A stretch of DNA of 64,000 nt from the NCBI GenBank assembly GCA_944389815.1, contig CALXNS010000016.1, positions 1-64,000 on the forward strand, read 5' to 3'. The stretch comes from an uncultured Victivallis sp. GTDB lineage: Bacteria; Verrucomicrobiota; Lentisphaeria; Victivallales; Victivallaceae. This document shows positions 8,001-16,866 of the stretch, in pieces (position 1 is the first letter of the stretch; each line of letters begins with the position of its first letter). The position numbers and the translations under genes were made by a program. Under the pieces are notes generated by a model. The model made no database searches, had not been told where the DNA came from, and saw only the letters and a program-made list of their open reading frames with translations.

Positions 8001-10105
8001 CGGGAAAACTTTCTGCGGATTTTGCACAACACCACCGCGGCAACAATGCCCGCAACAAATGAGGCAAGACAGCATCCGGCGACAATCCCGCCCCATTGAC
8101 TCAAGCCAAGCTGTTTCAGTTTCCAGTAACAGCGAACCTTCCATGGCATGTCCGGAAAGTTTCCGGTCCCCTCCACACGACGCGCGAGCCGTCCCCCGAA
8201 AACGTAACTGATCTCATCAATCCCGCCCGGATCGCAATTCGACGCATGCAATCCGAGTTCCGTATAACCGAAACTTCCGCCGCGCAAACCGCGGACGCCG
8301 ACTACTCCATATTGCCAGTCCTCCTGCCATTCCCACACATTCCCCCCCTGCTGCAACGTCCCGTAATAGCTCGAACTGTCCGGATACGCGTCCACCGGCG
8401 CCAGATAATACGGCGCCCCCTGAGCGAGATGATCGCCCTTCTGATAGTTCACTCCTTTCGATGAACGTTCGGGAGCAGGATTATCCGGCAGATCGGAACT
8501 CCGGTTCGGGTAATCATGATATTTGCGCGCACCCGGTTTCGTCGGATCGTAATAAGCGGCTTTGTACCATTCGTTCTGATTGGGGATGAAATATTTCGCA
8601 CCCGGGTTGCGGCGCCCGAAATCGGCATCGGGCTTTTTCCGGCCGGAACGAACCAGTTCAAACTCCCGGGTGTCATACGCGCCCTGTTCGGCATCTCCTT
8701 CGGTGACGCCGAGCTCTCCGGCATCGCCCTTCGGCTTACCGTAATGCAGAAAATTCGCATAACGCGCCAGACTGTAAAACGAAATATAACTTACCGGACG
8801 ATTCTCCCAGCCGGATTTCGCCCGATAAATATAAGTTCCATCCTCCTGCCGAATCCGGAGTATTCCTCCGAGGACTCCGCTTTCCTGATCCGGATGGAAC
8901 AATCCATGAGGATCCTTTCTTCCGGCAACCGCATTCAGAAAATCGACCCATTCCTGATTGGAGATTTCACAGCGACCAATTTCATAGGGGTAGTTGACCG
9001 CACCGAATCCGCCGTAAAAAACGTCCGGCGGATTCCCCGGATCCCCGACCAGCACATAATCACCACCTTTCCCTGCGGAAACAGCTTCAGAGGAAGAGGA
9101 GGCAGATGCGGCACGGCCGATTCCCGGTTTGCTCGCCGGCGGTTCTCCCGGCTGATCCGGTTGTTCTGCGGAGGTTGCCGCTCGCGCAAGCCGGAATCCG
9201 AAGGTGGAAAGTTTTTTGTTCGGATAATCTCCTTCATACAGATCGGAACGCAGATATTTTGCCGGACGGATCAGCGAACCACCCACCGCAAGCTGAAACT
9301 CCCCACGGGGGCATTCAATCCACTCCGCAACGTTGCCGCCCTGATCGAATGTCCCGAAATATCCGGGCGAATCCCAGAATCCGACCGCAGTCAGATGGGG
9401 GAAAGGTACCGCCCAGCGATTGGCATAATAATTGGCTCCCGGTATTTGTCCCGGAGTCGCGGACGGAACTTCATCGCTCTGCGTCGCATAACGGAAATAG
9501 CGACCGTTTCCGCCGTAAAACGCCGCCTTGTACCACTCATCGTAACTGGGAAGAAAATAGCGCGCTCCGGGATTCCGGCGCACCAGCGGCAAAGTTCCTG
9601 CCGCATTCGGCGGAAAGGCGCGGGTGTCATAAGCGCCGCTCTCGGCCGTGCCTTCGGTCAGGGCGCCGGCTGTTTTCCCGAGACTTTTCCAATGCAGGTA
9701 ATTGGCGTAGCGTGCGGCATCATACCAGTTGACGAAGACAACCGGCAGCTCTTCATAACCCGGTTTGCATGTATAATGACAGCTGCCGTCGGCATTTTCA
9801 CTCCGTTCAATTCCGCCCCAGAAATGTTCCGACATCTGCCGGGTGTATAATTCACAGGGATCGGAGAGCGAGGCCACCTCATTCAGGAAGTCACAATACA
9901 TCTTGTTCGTGACCTCGAATTTCATGATCTCGAACTCTTCAGCCACAAACCCGCGTCCTGTCTTGGGATCCGCGTTCACTCCCGGTTCGCCGACGGGACA
10001 GAATTCACTTCCGTCAGCGAAAAGCATCATTCCGAAAAAGAATGAAGAAAAGAGAACAATATATTTCGACAATTTGATTTTATTGTCTTGTGCCGTATTG
10101 ATCAT
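7997..10105 (-). CDS. Membrane-anchored protein with two SUMF1/FGE-like domains
   Basis: This 702-aa protein has an N-terminal signal sequence (about residues 12-31). Two consecutive formylglycine-generating-enzyme-like (SUMF1, C-type-lectin-fold) domains lie at about 36-315 and 345-645, joined by a Ser/Pro/Gly-rich linker. The C-terminal transmembrane helix (about 672-695) ends in the basic tail KIRRKFSR. Repeated landmarks in both domains include NPGARYFLP/NPGAKYFIP, DEWYKAA/NEWYKAA, QGGNVAEW/QGGNVWEW and a GFRLAR-like end. The cysteine pair used by catalytic FGE near the C-terminus of the domain is not visible in either copy. A binding or structural role on the periplasmic side is therefore likelier than sulfatase activation. 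It is coupled to the pyruvyl transferase gene by an ATGA overlap. Confidence 0.85.
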   Translation of the reverse strand: MINTAQDNKIKLSKYIVLFSSFFFGMMLFADGSEFCPVGEPGVNADPKTGRGFVAEEFEIMKFEVTNKMYCDFLNEVASLSDPCELYTRQMSEHFWGGIERSENADGSCHYTCKPGYEELPVVFVNWYDAARYANYLHWKSLGKTAGALTEGTAESGAYDTRAFPPNAAGTLPLVRRNPGARYFLPSYDEWYKAAFYGGNGRYFRYATQSDEVPSATPGQIPGANYYANRWAVPFPHLTAVGFWDSPGYFGTFDQGGNVAEWIECPRGEFQLAVGGSLIRPAKYLRSDLYEGDYPNKKLSTFGFRLARAATSAEQPDQPGEPPASKPGIGRAASASSSSEAVSAGKGGDYVLVGDPGNPPDVFYGGFGAVNYPYEIGRCEISNQEWVDFLNAVAGRKDPHGLFHPDQESGVLGGILRIRQEDGTYIYRAKSGWENRPVSYISFYSLARYANFLHYGKPKGDAGELGVTEGDAEQGAYDTREFELVRSGRKKPDADFGRRNPGAKYFIPNQNEWYKAAYYDPTKPGARKYHDYPNRSSDLPDNPAPERSSKGVNYQKGDHLAQGAPYYLAPVDAYPDSSSYYGTLQQGGNVWEWQEDWQYGVVGVRGLRGGSFGYTELGLHASNCDPGGIDEISYVFGGRLARRVEGTGNFPDMPWKVRCYWKLKQLGLSQWGGIVAGCCLASFVAGIVAAVVLCKIRRKFSR

Positions 10106-10622
10106 CTGATTCTTGAAGTTTTTTTTATTGAATCAACAATTTTTACAATGCATGAACGCTTTCTGCATGCGGCTAACGTCAGTGTGATTTCCGCAATTGC
10201 CTGAAAAAATCGTTCTCCTCCCGAAGCAGTGCTTGTCCGGAGGGGCCGGCGACGAAAATTCACTCATCCGTCGCGTTCATTTGGTTATCAGCTCTCCAGC
10301 CGGAACCGCGCCTTTTCCGTCTGGTCTCATCGTGCCGGCCGCCGGGTCTGTTCTGGCGGCGCAGATTCCCGGCGTGCAACCGTCGGTTCCGCGGCATTAT
10401 CGCATGACCGAAGCCTTGTTGCCGGGCGGAAATGATTCGCAAGAGAAACCATATTTTTCTCCGGACGCATTCCTCGATCGGCGCACGGAGCGGGGGCGCC
10501 GGCTCAGCTGGCTGATTTTATTTTTTCATAATACGTCGCCCCGACACCGGGAAATGCCAATTCCCGACCGGAATGGATTTGTAGGGCGTCTTGAAATGTA
10601 ATGAGTGCTTCCCGGTTATCTG
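10106..10622. other. 517-nt gap inside the exopolysaccharide operon
   Basis: No convincing gene is visible on either strand between the NusG-like gene and the SUMF1-domain gene. A plus-strand reading of about 134 codons (from a TTG at 10197) has low-complexity, Arg/Pro-rich composition, no ribosome binding site and no recognisable family. A short inverted repeat, GCATG...CATGC, lies around 10151-10171. I did not find an ops/JUMPStart element. The stretch may be an untranslated leader acted on by the antiterminator, or decayed coding sequence. Confidence 0.5.
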
Positions 10623-11201
10623 CTATGGAACCTGGATTTTGGTAAACTTATATTGCCTCGGGTCGATTTCGGCGGTGACATAACCGCCGACAATCTCAAG
10701 CTTGACAACCCACAGGAAACGTTTCCGTCTTTCAATCAAATAGCCGCAGGAACCTTCAAACTGGCGCGGTTCTTCAATTACAAACCGATCATTGACCGCG
10801 ATCTCTTTTTTATATTCCACTCTGGCATTAAGCGCCAGTTCCTCCATGACCTGCAACCCCCGCAGCTCTTCTACAAAAGAGCCCTGCTGAATTTTGGGAA
10901 CATCTAAAAGCGCCCGCACGGAGTTGGTTCTCCACACAGAGAGCCGCTGGGTGGAATCGAGACGCGCAAAGACATAAGACGGCAGCATGGGACGCAGAAC
11001 TTCATCTTCGTAGCGATAAGAATTCGTTTTATAGTAAACTTGATGAACCTTGATTGCCGGCATAACCGGCAGATAAGCAGGAATTCCTTTTTCTTCAAGC
11101 TGGCGATACAGTTTTATTTCATGCCGGGGAACCGTCCTCAGCGGATACCACAAAGAGTCTTCATCCTCGGTAATGACGATCTTTCTGGGGGCAATTTTCA
11201 T
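10623..11201 (-). CDS. NusG/RfaH/UpxY-like transcription antitermination protein
   Basis: This 192-aa protein has a NusG N-terminal domain (about residues 15-115), containing LWYPLRTVPRHEIKLYRQL and the MLPSYVFARL segment. The C-terminal KOW-like part (about 130-190) contains NDRFVIEEP..FEGSCGYLI. Specialised NusG paralogues ride with RNA polymerase and prevent early termination in long polysaccharide operons. As the first gene of a large exopolysaccharide operon it fits the UpxY/LoaP/RfaH role. The ATG at 11201 follows a strong GGAGGTG at a good distance. The specific recruitment sequence is not known. Confidence 0.88.
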   Translation of the reverse strand: MKIAPRKIVITEDEDSLWYPLRTVPRHEIKLYRQLEEKGIPAYLPVMPAIKVHQVYYKTNSYRYEDEVLRPMLPSYVFARLDSTQRLSVWRTNSVRALLDVPKIQQGSFVEELRGLQVMEELALNARVEYKKEIAVNDRFVIEEPRQFEGSCGYLIERRKRFLWVVKLEIVGGYVTAEIDPRQYKFTKIQVP

Positions 11202-11760
11202 ATATATCTATACACCTCCGGCACTCCTTGAGAAAAAAATTCGTCATTTCTCAAAGAGAGGCCTACCTCAAACATTCGGCCGAAACGGAACCAGTGCCGA
11301 CCATCCCGGTCGTACCCAGAGAACCGCCCCACAAGGAATCAACTTTTCTCTATTGATCCTTCTTCATCCAAAAACAAACAGCCATTAATTTCAGTTTTGC
11401 TCTGCAATTAATGAGCGCCTTTGTCTGCAAAAAATCGCCGAAACAGACACGATGTGACCTTTTCGGTATAAAACTGGAGATTTCTGCACCGTCTGCCTTC
11501 CCTATCGCTGCCGGATAAAGTCCCGCAGCCGGCAACGGGAAAGGAAGTAAAAAAAACAGATTGAAATGCCGCATATCGGCATACAACTTGATTGCCTGCT
11601 GAAAATTCGACGGGATAACCGATCGCATCAGGTATTGCGGATGAATCCTCAATTTCGCCGTGGAAACCGGAACGACGGTTTACCAGCGATGAATTTCCCA
11701 TCGGAGCCATCATCATATTTACAGTTTCCCCGCTTTTCAGTTGAATTTTCCCGGTTTACT
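11202..11760 (-). other. Long leader between promoter and NusG-like gene
   Basis: About 550 nt separate the promoter at 11761-11788 from the NusG-like start codon. Two overlapping minus-strand readings are present: about 102 codons from an ATG at 11716, and about 100 codons from 11652. The second includes a hydrophobic stretch near FFLLPFPLPAAGLYP. Neither has a clear ribosome binding site or a recognisable family. One small frameshifted gene, or an untranslated regulatory leader, would both fit. Confidence 0.4.
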
Positions 11761-11788
11761 ACTATAGCATCATTTCAGGAAATGTCAA
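11761..11788 (-). promoter_or_regulatory. Sigma-70-type promoter of the exopolysaccharide operon
   Basis: On the minus strand TTGACA (11788-11783) and TATAGT (11766-11761) are separated by 16 nt. This is a near-consensus housekeeping promoter pointing toward the NusG-like gene. Transcription should start near 11754. Confidence 0.65.
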
Positions 11789-11973
11789 TATCCGCGTTCC
11801 GGAAAAGTCGATTCCGGCCCCCCTTCTGCATTATTCTCAAGAGTTGTGGGAAGTGAATGTTGAATAAAAATAAATATATCATAAAAACAGACGAATCATT
11901 ATGGATATATCATGCGGTAATTGTATTTAAAATTAATGAAGGCCCCCCTCCTTCCGATTGGACAACTTTCTTT

Positions 11974-12132
11974 CTATTGAAAGATTGGCGTAAAGGCTCT
12001 TGAATTACCGTCTATTGCAGTTTGCCGATTGCAAGTTCCGAAATAAATTTCGTCCGGAGTTTGATGTTGCAGAGCCGAATAAATCCGTCTGTAATTGTAA
12101 AAATTCACTTCATGTTGAAGACCGGCGCGGAA
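11974..12132 (-). pseudogene. IS3-family-like transposase, C-terminal remnant
   Basis: The minus strand encodes about 50 residues including FYNYRRIYSALQHQTPDEIY. This is the characteristic end of the IS3/IS150-type integrase domain, in which YN..R.HSAL..TP.E occurs just after the DDE catalytic Glu. The reading is closed by a stop upstream (12135-12133) and ends at a TAG (11976-11974). No catalytic domain, orfA or terminal repeats are visible. Only a decayed 3' end of an insertion sequence remains, immediately upstream of the GntR promoter. Confidence 0.75.
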
Positions 12133-12167
12133 CTATGAATTTTTCTTAAAAAAACATGGACAGGCAC

Positions 12168-12196
12168 TTGACATTCCACTTGTCTTATGTCATAAT
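12168..12196 (+). promoter_or_regulatory. Promoter with overlapping inverted repeat upstream of GntR gene
   Basis: TTGACA (12168-12173) and CATAAT (12191-12196) are spaced by 17 nt, a strong sigma-70-type promoter. An inverted repeat, TGACAT (12169-12174) and ATGTCA (12187-12192) with a 12-nt spacer, overlaps both hexamers. It could be the operator through which the GntR protein represses itself and the downstream glycosidase genes. Confidence 0.65.
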
Positions 12197-12222
12197 ACAA
12201 AAAAAAATAAAGGATTTTGATC

Positions 12223-13263
12223 ATGCCGACGCAACCGCACAAAAATTTGACCGAAGAGATCGAGGACATTCTGACCCGGGAGATCATGCATGGCGTATAT
12301 CCGCCGGGCGGAATGTTTCCGAGTGAATTTGATTCCGTGAAACGTTTCGGCATCAGCCGCGTGACCGTCCGCAGAGTTTACGCGAATCTGGAGAAGAAAG
12401 GAATTCTGCTCCGCAAGATCCGCTGCAACACCACGGTGAACGACCGGATGACCGCGGCGACCGATCCGATCCGAATGGTCGGTGTCCTCCTGCCGCTGAG
12501 CCACGAATTTTCCAGAACATTTCTCAACAGCATGAATCAGGAAGCCGCCCGCGAAAACGCCCTGCTCGTACTCGCACCGCCATTCAACAACGGCAGGGAA
12601 CAAAGTCGCGTCGCCATCGACATGGTATGCGGCGGCGTCCGCAACCTGGTGGTCTGGGGGTACGACCACGACCTCGATCTGGAAGTTTTCCGCCGGCTGC
12701 GTCTGCTGGGAATCAATCTGGTCTTTTTCGACCACGTCGCGCCCGGCAATATCGCCGACTACGTCGCGCTGGACAACGAACACGCAATCTCGGCATTGCT
12801 GGATAAAGCGGTGCAGGACGGATGTCACCGGTTTGTTTTCGTCAACACCGCCGGACTTGAGGTTGAAACGAATATGGAGCGTGAACGGCTCTTCAGGAAA
12901 TTTTGTCAGGCGGAAAATCTGCCATGCGAAGTGACCGCCCTGCCGTGGTATGAAATGCTAAAAAACGGTGCGGCGGAGCATTGCCGGAAATTTTTCGACG
13001 ACCTGCCGGAACCGGAAAAAACCGCGGTCTTCTGCGCCAACGCATTTCAAGCGGACTGCATTTATAAAGCGGTCGGCGCACGAGGGAGATATTATTCGAT
13101 CTCGACCAGCGAAACCGGTTACGCGCCGACGATCTTCAACATCATCCAGCCGATCTCCGCAATGGCGAAACGCTGCTTTGAATTGCTGAGAAGTCAGCAG
13201 TCGGAAGGCAAACACTGGAAAGCAAAGGATTCCCGACTCAAGGGCGTGCCGGACTGGAAATGA
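12223..13263 (+). CDS. GntR-family regulator with periplasmic-binding-like sensor domain
   Basis: This 346-aa repressor-type protein has an N-terminal GntR winged helix at residues 5-70 (LTEEIEDILTREIMHGVYPP; FGISRVTVRRVYANL). The C-terminal LacI/ribose-binding-like effector domain (about 85-330) includes VGVLLPLSHEFSRTF and NLVVWGYDHD. This AraR-like architecture senses sugars. I chose the ATG at 12223, preceded by AAAGGA, over an in-frame TTG at 12217. It is transcribed with the GH2 gene 35 nt downstream, so it probably controls the GH2-pseudopilin-glycosidase cluster. Effector unknown. Confidence 0.85.
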   Translation: MPTQPHKNLTEEIEDILTREIMHGVYPPGGMFPSEFDSVKRFGISRVTVRRVYANLEKKGILLRKIRCNTTVNDRMTAATDPIRMVGVLLPLSHEFSRTFLNSMNQEAARENALLVLAPPFNNGREQSRVAIDMVCGGVRNLVVWGYDHDLDLEVFRRLRLLGINLVFFDHVAPGNIADYVALDNEHAISALLDKAVQDGCHRFVFVNTAGLEVETNMERERLFRKFCQAENLPCEVTALPWYEMLKNGAAEHCRKFFDDLPEPEKTAVFCANAFQADCIYKAVGARGRYYSISTSETGYAPTIFNIIQPISAMAKRCFELLRSQQSEGKHWKAKDSRLKGVPDWK

Positions 13264-13298
13264 AAATAATCTGCAATAAATAATGGGAAGAACTTGAA

Positions 13299-15635
13299 AT
13301 GTTGTCGAATGCGGTTTCATTGAATGGCAAATGGGCGCTTTGCGGTCGCTTGGAAACCGTCGGGCACACGGCGGAGATCTTTCAGAACGGTACGATCGCC
13401 ATTCCGGCTTCCGTGCCCGGAAATATTGAACTTGAACTCTGCCGCGCCGGTTTGGCGCCCGAGCCGTTTTTCGGTACCAACTCCAACGCCTACCGGAAGT
13501 TTGAGGCGTATGAGTGGTGCTTTACGCGGGAGTTTGAGCTTGATGACGCCGACGGTGAATTTGTGTTGCGTTTCAATGGCCTCGATTGCTTCGGAACCGT
13601 TTTTGTCAACGGTGAAAAGATCGGCACTTCGCACAACGCACTGATCCCGGCGGATTTCCCGCTCCACTCCCGGCTCCTGAAAAAGGGACGCAACACGGTC
13701 ACCGTGCACATCGCCAGTGCGCTCAATGAATTCCGCAGGGCGCCACTGGTTCCGATGTGTGTGAACATCAGTCCCTTCGGCTTGGAACAGACCCGGGTGC
13801 GCAAACCGGCGCACTGCTGGGGGTGGGATATCGCCCCGCGGCTTTCGCTCGGCGGGATTTTCCGCTCGGTGGAGCTTCGCCGTCTGAAACCGGTCAGGAT
13901 TGAAGATTTCGCCGTCGTGATGTGTGACTGCAATGAGCAGGAAGCAAACCTGCGGATTCACTGCAAATTTTCGACGCCCGAACCGGATTTTTCAAATTTT
14001 CTGGTCACCGCCGATGGCGTTTGCGATGATTCTGTCTGGCATGTGGAGCAGCGACCGTGGTCATTCCAGCAGATTCTCAAGGTCGCCGTGCAGTCGCCGA
14101 AACTCTGGAATCCGAAACATTACGGCAAGCAGGAGCTTTACAAGGTGACGATCGCGCTCCGCGACCTTTCGGGCAACGTACTCGACGCGAAAGTCTTCAA
14201 CTACGGAATCCGCTCGGTGCGACTGGAATTCAATCAGATCGCAACGGAAACGCCGACGCCGGATTTCCAGTTTTACGTCAACGACATTCCGATCCGCATC
14301 GCAGGGTTGAACCATGTCCCCTGCGACGCCCTGCACTCGCGTGACGCAGGGAGAATGCCGAAGATCCTCGATCTCGCCAGAGATGTGGATGTCAACATGC
14401 TGCGCATCTGGGGCGGCGGCGTGCCGGAAAGCGAAGAGTTTTACGATTTCTGCGACTGCGAAGGAATTCTGATCTGGCACGACTTCATGTATGGCTGCGC
14501 GCTCTATCCGTGCGACCGGGAGTTTCTCGACGAGGCGGAGCGCGAAACGGTCGCGATCCTCAGGGAGCGCCGTCATCACGCCAGCATCGTATTGTGGGCG
14601 GGTGACAACGAGTGCGACACGTCGCCGTTTTACATCCGCAACCGCTTTCTCAATCCCGGAGACAATATCCTGACCCGCGAGACATTGCCGCAGGCTGTGC
14701 GGATGTATGCGCCGGGAACCCCATATCTACCGAGTTCGCCCTATATTTCGCCGGAGTGTCTGCAAAAGGGGAAGCGTGCGGAGATCTTCGATCCGGCATT
14801 TCTCGCGCCGGAACAGCATCTCTGGGGCAGTCACGAATATATGAAGAGCGATTTCTACAAGACCGGCGCCTCGTTTGTCAGCGAAATCGGCTATCATGCC
14901 TGTCCGAACGTCTCTACGCTGAAAACCTTCCTTTCGCCGGAAAAACTCTGGCCGTGGAACAACGACGAGTGGTATCATCACGCCAGCAATCCCTTCATGC
15001 CGAACCAGGATTACGACTATCGCATCAGGATCATGGCGGATCAGATCAAAGAATTTTTCGGCACGATTCCGGACGGCGTTGAAACGTTTGCGCTCGCCAG
15101 CCAAATCTGTCAGGCGGAGGCGAATCAGTACTTTGTCGAACGCGCCCGTTCACGGCGGAAATTTTCGGGAATCCTCATCTGGAACCTGATCGACTGCTGG
15201 CCGCATTTTTCGGACTCGATCGTTGATTATCATTTCGGGAAAAAGCTTTCGTATCATTATTGCCGCCGTCAGTTCGGCGAATTCCTCATCATGGTCGGTG
15301 AAGCGACGGACTGGCATTGGCCGGTGATCTTCTGCAACGACTCAAACCGCCGGCGCAAAGGTTGTTACAGCATCCGAAAACACGGCGGAGACGTCCTGGT
15401 GCAAGGTTCGTTTTCCGCGGAGCCGGGCGAACTTCGCCAGCTCACGCGAATCAGCTGCACGTGCTCCGAACAGGCTCTGCTGCTGATCGAGTGGGAGTTT
15501 GAAGACGGTACAGGCGGCGTCAATCACAAAGTCACTGGAATGCCGTGTTATGACTTTGATGTGTTCCGCTACGAGTGGCTGCCGGCGATCGCCGCGCTCG
15601 ACGGCTCGTTCGATGCCGCTAAGGTCGGCTGTTGA
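13299..15635 (+). CDS. Glycoside hydrolase family 2, beta-mannosidase-like
   Basis: This 778-aa enzyme has the GH2 layout: a jelly-roll sugar-binding domain (about 1-180, with FNGLDCFGTVFVNGEKIG), an immunoglobulin-like domain, and a TIM barrel from about residue 310 (MLRIWGGGVPESEEFYDFCD). The putative acid/base is Glu438 in LWAGDNECD. The nucleophile is Glu529 in FVSEIGYH. The WGGG and WAGDNE motifs are closer to beta-mannosidase (exo-hydrolysis of beta-mannosides) than to beta-galactosidase. There is no signal peptide, so it is probably cytoplasmic. It follows the GntR gene by 35 nt with a GGAAG ribosome binding site. Confidence 0.85.
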   Translation: MLSNAVSLNGKWALCGRLETVGHTAEIFQNGTIAIPASVPGNIELELCRAGLAPEPFFGTNSNAYRKFEAYEWCFTREFELDDADGEFVLRFNGLDCFGTVFVNGEKIGTSHNALIPADFPLHSRLLKKGRNTVTVHIASALNEFRRAPLVPMCVNISPFGLEQTRVRKPAHCWGWDIAPRLSLGGIFRSVELRRLKPVRIEDFAVVMCDCNEQEANLRIHCKFSTPEPDFSNFLVTADGVCDDSVWHVEQRPWSFQQILKVAVQSPKLWNPKHYGKQELYKVTIALRDLSGNVLDAKVFNYGIRSVRLEFNQIATETPTPDFQFYVNDIPIRIAGLNHVPCDALHSRDAGRMPKILDLARDVDVNMLRIWGGGVPESEEFYDFCDCEGILIWHDFMYGCALYPCDREFLDEAERETVAILRERRHHASIVLWAGDNECDTSPFYIRNRFLNPGDNILTRETLPQAVRMYAPGTPYLPSSPYISPECLQKGKRAEIFDPAFLAPEQHLWGSHEYMKSDFYKTGASFVSEIGYHACPNVSTLKTFLSPEKLWPWNNDEWYHHASNPFMPNQDYDYRIRIMADQIKEFFGTIPDGVETFALASQICQAEANQYFVERARSRRKFSGILIWNLIDCWPHFSDSIVDYHFGKKLSYHYCRRQFGEFLIMVGEATDWHWPVIFCNDSNRRRKGCYSIRKHGGDVLVQGSFSAEPGELRQLTRISCTCSEQALLLIEWEFEDGTGGVNHKVTGMPCYDFDVFRYEWLPAIAALDGSFDAAKVGC

Positions 15636-15658
15636 GAGAAAACGGGAGGAATCTGCTG

Positions 15659-15925
15659 ATGAAGAAAAAATCGGAATTGCTGCCGACGGCTGTTGGCGTT
15701 GTCCACCCGGCAAAGGCGATGGCGGCAGAAGGATGCCGTCTCATTTCCAGCTTTTCCGGGGCAATATGGTCTCGCAACCCCGAGCGGATTTGTCTTGTCC
15801 AACATGTCTCCTTCAATCCTGTGCGTACGGTACGCATCGAACAGCGATCGGAAACCGGAACTCCCTGTGCAACCGACAAAGGCTTTCCGGCAATTCCATT
15901 TCAAAAAGAGTTGACCTTGAAATAA
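15659..15925 (+). CDS. Small ORF of unknown function (88 aa)
   Basis: An ATG preceded by GGGAGGA at good spacing opens an 88-codon frame just after the GH2 gene. The protein begins MKKKSELLPTAVGVVHPAKA. It has no signal peptide, membrane segment or family I recognise. The same DNA is also open on the opposite strand (15569-15904), so coding direction is uncertain. It may be a small gene or a non-coding repeat-like element between the GH2 and pseudopilin genes. Confidence 0.35.
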   Translation: MKKKSELLPTAVGVVHPAKAMAAEGCRLISSFSGAIWSRNPERICLVQHVSFNPVRTVRIEQRSETGTPCATDKGFPAIPFQKELTLK

Positions 15926-16021
15926 AGAGACTAAATGAAAGGATCAGAAAACGCAAAACAATCAACAACTTCCCGATGGAAAACACGGCCAATTCTCAAG
16001 AGAAGAACAGAAGGGATTATC

Positions 16022-16798
16022 ATGAAAAGAAATACGGCAGCGTCAGGGATGTTTTCTTGCAGAAAAAATTATTTCACACTGATTGAACTTTTAGTAGTTA
16101 TATCGATCATCGCGATTCTCGCGGCGATGCTTCTTCCGGCGCTCAATAAGGCGCGTGACCGAGCGAAAGCCGCCAGATGTGCGAGTTCCGCCGGTCAGCT
16201 CGGTCAGGCGGTTCTGATGTATGCCGGAGATTTCAACGATATGATTATGCCTGTTCTGGGAACAGATTCCGGCTGGGGACAAGACGATTCGACCGCCTGG
16301 AACTACATCCTGGTGTCGAGAGGATATGTGCCCCTCAACCTCGACGACCATCACAACTTAAAAAAATATGGTGTTACCGCCGTTATGAAAGCCGGCATTC
16401 TCGGATGTGGAGAAAAAGTCAATTCCTACGGCAACGGAACGCAGTTTGCGATGCCGTTCAACTGGGGCAGCGGTACGCCGGGATATGAGAAAAATGCCAA
16501 CATCACAGCCGGATACAAAATCACCAGGACCAAACGTGCCTCGAAACGCTGTATGTTCGCGGAAAGTCAGCCGAACGGCAAACCATATTTTCAGTGCGGC
16601 TGGGGATATCCACGCTGGGACAATGAAGGTACTGATCCCGGCGTCGATACGCCGCATGACAACGGCAACCGCACCAACATCTGCGCGATGGATGGTCACG
16701 TGGAAACGCTGACCTTCATCGAACTGCTCATCAATACGGCAGGCGGCGAAAATCCGGCGACACTCGTGAACGACTGGTTCGGAATCCGTTCGCACTGA
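16022..16798 (+). CDS. Type II/IV pseudopilin-like protein (prepilin N-terminus)
   Basis: This 258-aa protein has a basic leader (MKRNTAASGMFSCRKNY), then [20 protein letters not shown], the hydrophobic helix of type IV pilin/type II secretion pseudopilins with Glu at +5. The globular part ends with H-x11-DG (residues near HDNGNRTNICAMDG), similar to the prepilin-associated H-x9-DG group common in Lentisphaerota and Planctomycetota. The residue before the cleavage position is Tyr rather than the usual Gly. The ATG at 16022 has AAGGGA upstream, whereas the longer frame from 15935 has no support. It lies between GH2 and a secreted glycosidase and may display or export enzymes, which is inference. 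Confidence 0.85.
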   Translation: MKRNTAASGMFSCRKNYFTLIELLVVISIIAILAAMLLPALNKARDRAKAARCASSAGQLGQAVLMYAGDFNDMIMPVLGTDSGWGQDDSTAWNYILVSRGYVPLNLDDHHNLKKYGVTAVMKAGILGCGEKVNSYGNGTQFAMPFNWGSGTPGYEKNANITAGYKITRTKRASKRCMFAESQPNGKPYFQCGWGYPRWDNEGTDPGVDTPHDNGNRTNICAMDGHVETLTFIELLINTAGGENPATLVNDWFGIRSH

Positions 16799-16866
16799 CA
16801 AATTGTTTTGTCCGCACCGGACTCCGGCGCGGATGATGAAGGAATTTTGATTTTTGAGGAATGGAA

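Noticed and set aside
7998-8144. N-terminal 48-residue extension of the pyruvyl transferase
   Set aside because: It lies within the SUMF1-domain coding region in another frame. The ATGA overlap and family length favour the start at 8000.
10197-10601. 134-codon plus-strand ORF in the capsule operon gap
   Set aside because: TTG start without ribosome binding site and low-complexity translation, opposite in direction to the operon.
12190-12828. 212-codon minus-strand frame opposite the GntR regulator
   Set aside because: Shadow frame. The plus-strand regulator has both expected domains and a promoter.
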